From Lutibacter sp. (GTDB lineage: Bacteria > Bacteroidota > Bacteroidia > Flavobacteriales > Flavobacteriaceae): a stretch of 6,747 nucleotides of DNA. Under the pieces are notes generated by a model that did no database searches, was not told the DNA's origin, and was given only the letters and a program-made list of their open reading frames with translations. Shown here in pieces: positions 5,904-6,747 of this stretch. The position numbers and the translations under genes were made by a program. The number at the start of each line of letters is the position of its first letter. Within the stretch, counting starts at the first letter, position 1. The DNA is taken from the NCBI GenBank assembly GCA_030599055.1, contig JAUVOS010000143.1:1-6747 (forward strand), written 5' to 3'.

Positions 5904-6641
5904 TTGGATTTTCTTTATCTTATACTTATTGGGTTTATCGCGGGCATCATCAATACATTAGCAGGTGGTGGCTCACTTTTGACTTTGCCTTTATTAATTT
6001 TTTTAGGATTACCTCCAAATATAGCAAATGGCACGAATCGAATAGCCATATTTATTCAAAATATTTTTGGTGCAGCAGGCTATAAAAGCAAAGGTTACAC
6101 TACCTATCCATTTAGTATTTATTTCGGAATTTCTGCCCTAATTGGTGCTATAATAGGTGCAAAATTGGCGATTGACATTAAAGGAGATGTTTTCAATAAG
6201 ATACTAGCAATAGTGATGCTTATTGTAGTTATATTTATTATTAAAAGGCCTAAAGATGTTGGTTTAATTCCTGAAAGACTCGATAAAAAGCATCTTTGGT
6301 TAAGTAGTGTTGTATTCTTTTTTATTGGCATTTACGGTGGATTTATACAAGCAGGAACAGGTTTTCTTATCTTGTTAGCACTTAATAGTATTAATAAATT
6401 TAGTTTATTAAAAAGTAATGCTACAAAAACTGTGGTCGTTTTAATTTATACGCTGAGTGCTTTGGCTACTTTTGCTTATTACGGCAAGGTAAACTGGCAA
6501 TATGGTTTGTTTCTCGCTTTAGGTGGTGCTACCGGTGCTTGGTTTGCCAGCCGATGGTCAGTAAAAAAAGGAGATAAAGTAATACGGTTGTTTTTGATTG
6601 TTGTGGTTCTTTTTATGTCTATAAAACTTTGGTTTTTTTAA
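5904..6641 (+). CDS. TauE/SafE (TSUP) family membrane permease
   Basis: A 245-aa, very hydrophobic inner-membrane protein with roughly eight membrane segments and the two-fold internal layout of the TauE/SafE family. The first half has GFIAGIINTLAGGGSLLTLP (10-29), with the family's glycine-rich turn, and LPPNIANGTNRIAI (36-49). The second half has the matching GGFIQAGTGFL (145-155) and LLKSNATKT (168-176). A charged loop (113-131) separates the halves. Members are proposed to export sulfite, sulfoacetate or other organosulfur anions, but most, including this one, have no proven substrate. Translation must start at a non-ATG codon: the TTG at 5904 is the only good candidate, an in-frame stop lies at 5877-5879, and the first in-frame ATG is residue 105. 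It is transcribed away from the nuclease gene, with no sulfur-metabolism gene beside it in this window to suggest the substrate. Confidence 0.88.
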   Translation: MDFLYLILIGFIAGIINTLAGGGSLLTLPLLIFLGLPPNIANGTNRIAIFIQNIFGAAGYKSKGYTTYPFSIYFGISALIGAIIGAKLAIDIKGDVFNKILAIVMLIVVIFIIKRPKDVGLIPERLDKKHLWLSSVVFFFIGIYGGFIQAGTGFLILLALNSINKFSLLKSNATKTVVVLIYTLSALATFAYYGKVNWQYGLFLALGGATGAWFASRWSVKKGDKVIRLFLIVVVLFMSIKLWFF

Positions 6642-6643
6642 TA

Positions 6644-6670
6644 CAAGATGTTGTTTAAGCTTCTTGATTT
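6644..6670 (+). terminator. Weak hairpin between convergent genes
   Basis: CAAGA (6644-6648) and TCTTG (6662-6666) can form a 5-bp stem with a 13-nt loop, followed by ATTTTT. It sits just past the permease stop codon and before the end of the convergent partial gene. The stem is short and AT-rich, so this is a tentative call. Confidence 0.3.
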
Positions 6671-6747
6671 TTACAGTTTTTTTTGTCGTACTTTGCTTAA
6701 CTTTTCATAAAGTTTATTGAAACGAGGTATTATCTCTTTGTTGTACA
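6671..6747 (-). CDS. C-terminal end of an unidentified protein (partial)
   Basis: A minus-strand frame is open from the window edge to a TAA at 6671-6673, giving 24 residues beginning YNKEIIPRFNKLYEKLSK and ending VRQKKL. The other two minus-strand frames stop within the same stretch. The charged, helix-forming composition with a lysine-rich end looks like a genuine protein C-terminus, and the position 29 bp from the convergent permease stop is typical. The 5' part lies outside the window. No family can be assigned, and a stretch this short could be open by chance. Confidence 0.5.
   Translation of the reverse strand, partial: YNKEIIPRFNKLYEKLSKVRQKKL

Overview
The window looks like an AT-rich chromosomal stretch from a member of the Bacteroidota, most likely a flavobacterium. 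Three things point there: a secreted protein ending in a type IX secretion (Por) sorting domain, -7 boxes of the Bacteroidetes form TAnnTTTG ahead of the divergent genes, and no recognisable Shine-Dalgarno sequences. The assignment is by inference, not by a database match.

Layout, left to right. A strong hairpin terminator (45-87) closes a leftward pair of acyl-CoA dehydrogenase genes (103-1245 and 1350-2492). Both proteins are 380 aa with the catalytic glutamate at position 363, so they look like tandem paralogues for beta-oxidation or branched-chain acyl-CoA breakdown. The 104-bp gap between them holds three exact-period 16-bp tandem units. Upstream of the second gene is a 125-bp imperfect palindrome (2516-2640). 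Next is a leftward gene for a membrane-anchored helix-hairpin-helix (ComEA-like) protein (2720-3607). A 479-bp gap without genes follows; most of it is a 392-bp element with 14-bp terminal inverted repeats flanked by a 10-bp direct repeat, which I read as a non-autonomous transposable element. It sits exactly at the stop codon of the next leftward gene (4087-5814), a secreted endonuclease/exonuclease/phosphatase-family protein with an N-terminal carbohydrate-binding-like domain and a C-terminal type IX sorting domain. From an 89-bp divergent promoter region a rightward TauE/SafE-family permease gene (5904-6641, TTG start) is transcribed. The right edge carries what looks like the last 24 codons of another leftward gene.

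The genes themselves belong to known families and do not form one obvious pathway. The intergenic DNA is the most notable part: a transposon-like insertion that preserves a stop codon, a large palindrome whose loop carries the only good -7 box near an acyl-CoA dehydrogenase gene, and a promoter-like tandem repeat. If the insertion is removed, the nuclease and helix-hairpin-helix genes would be only 77 bp apart, so they may once have been co-transcribed. I see no CRISPR array, RNA gene or defence system.
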